5,619 bases of DNA from contig JAJYWG010000229.1 of NCBI GenBank assembly GCA_021791615.1, positions 1-5,619 on the forward strand, written 5' to 3'. Below are positions 5,483-5,619 of the stretch, one piece after another. The translations under genes and the position numbers were made by a program. The notes under the pieces are model-generated. The model was not told the origin of the DNA and ran no database searches. It saw only the letters and a list, made by a program, of their open reading frames with translations. The DNA is from Actinomycetes bacterium. Its GTDB lineage: Bacteria; Actinomycetota; Acidimicrobiia; Acidimicrobiales; RAAP-2. Each line of letters opens with the position of its first letter. The first letter of the stretch is position 1.

Positions 5483-5619
5483 ATGGTTCACGTCCTCCTC
5501 GTCTCGGTGGGAAGCGCGCTCGTGTTCTTTGGCGTGCTCCTCGCGCTCAAGACACTGCTGTACGTCGCTGACCACTACGGCCCGCTCCCAGCAACACCGC
5601 TCCGCCGAACGGCGGCAAA
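5483..5619 (+). CDS. Putative membrane protein, 3' truncated by window end
   Basis: The ATG at 5483 opens a frame that stays open to the end of the window (45 complete codons). The first 30 residues are strongly hydrophobic (VLLVSVGSALVFFGVLLAL), a single membrane segment or signal anchor, followed by KTLLYVADHYGPLP and a basic stretch. About 78% of third codon positions are G or C, as expected for a real gene here. No Shine-Dalgarno is seen; the TAnnnT element 6 nt upstream suggests a leaderless message. Too little is visible to name a family. Confidence 0.6.
   Translation, partial: MVHVLLVSVGSALVFFGVLLALKTLLYVADHYGPLPATPLRRTAA

Noticed and set aside
5328..5619. A + strand frame from GTG 5328 open to the window end
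   Set aside because: From 5483 onward it reads Ser/Arg/Cys-rich sequence typical of an out-of-frame shadow, while the ATG 5483 frame gives a clean membrane segment.

Overview
The window is GC-rich DNA of an actinobacterial type. Coding stretches such as 1381-1440 reach about 80% G+C, GC3 is strong, and one gene start has a clear Shine-Dalgarno while others look leaderless. The exact lineage cannot be fixed from the sequence. Four substantial genes are visible, two of them recognisable metabolic genes, plus the beginning of a fifth.

Left part (2-2069, + strand): the C-terminal two thirds of a SIS-domain sugar-phosphate isomerase/deaminase of the GlmS/NagB-II/AgaS type. It is followed 94 bp downstream by a complete YhfX-family PLP enzyme (fold type III, alanine-racemase-like N-terminal domain). 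They probably belong to one catabolic cluster for an amino-sugar or amino-acid derivative. The substrate is not evident, and a GC-rich hairpin sits between the genes.

Middle part (2070-5148): an accessory-looking island. A 355-residue PIN-like nuclease is on the - strand, convergent with yhfX across a near-perfect 24-bp dyad that probably terminates both. Diverging from it across 468 bp is a 467-residue uncharacterised protein on the + strand. That protein has a HEPN-like helical region with an Rx4H motif and an unknown C-terminal half. Parts of it are much lower in G+C (about 53% in 4201-4260) than the metabolic genes. The divergent spacer holds what looks like a decayed or frameshifted small ORF just upstream of the PIN gene, a nested stem structure, and promoter-like elements close to both start codons.

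Right part (5149-5619): 334 bp without a convincing gene, containing a striking 34-bp palindrome (two 9-bp arms around a concentric TGGATCCA core). After it comes the start of a membrane-protein gene that runs off the window, with a TAnnnT element placed for a leaderless transcript.

The best candidate for something undescribed is the divergent PIN-like / HEPN-like pair with its small broken ORF. Two predicted RNases side by side suggest a defence or toxin-antitoxin-like module. This is inference from motifs and arrangement only.
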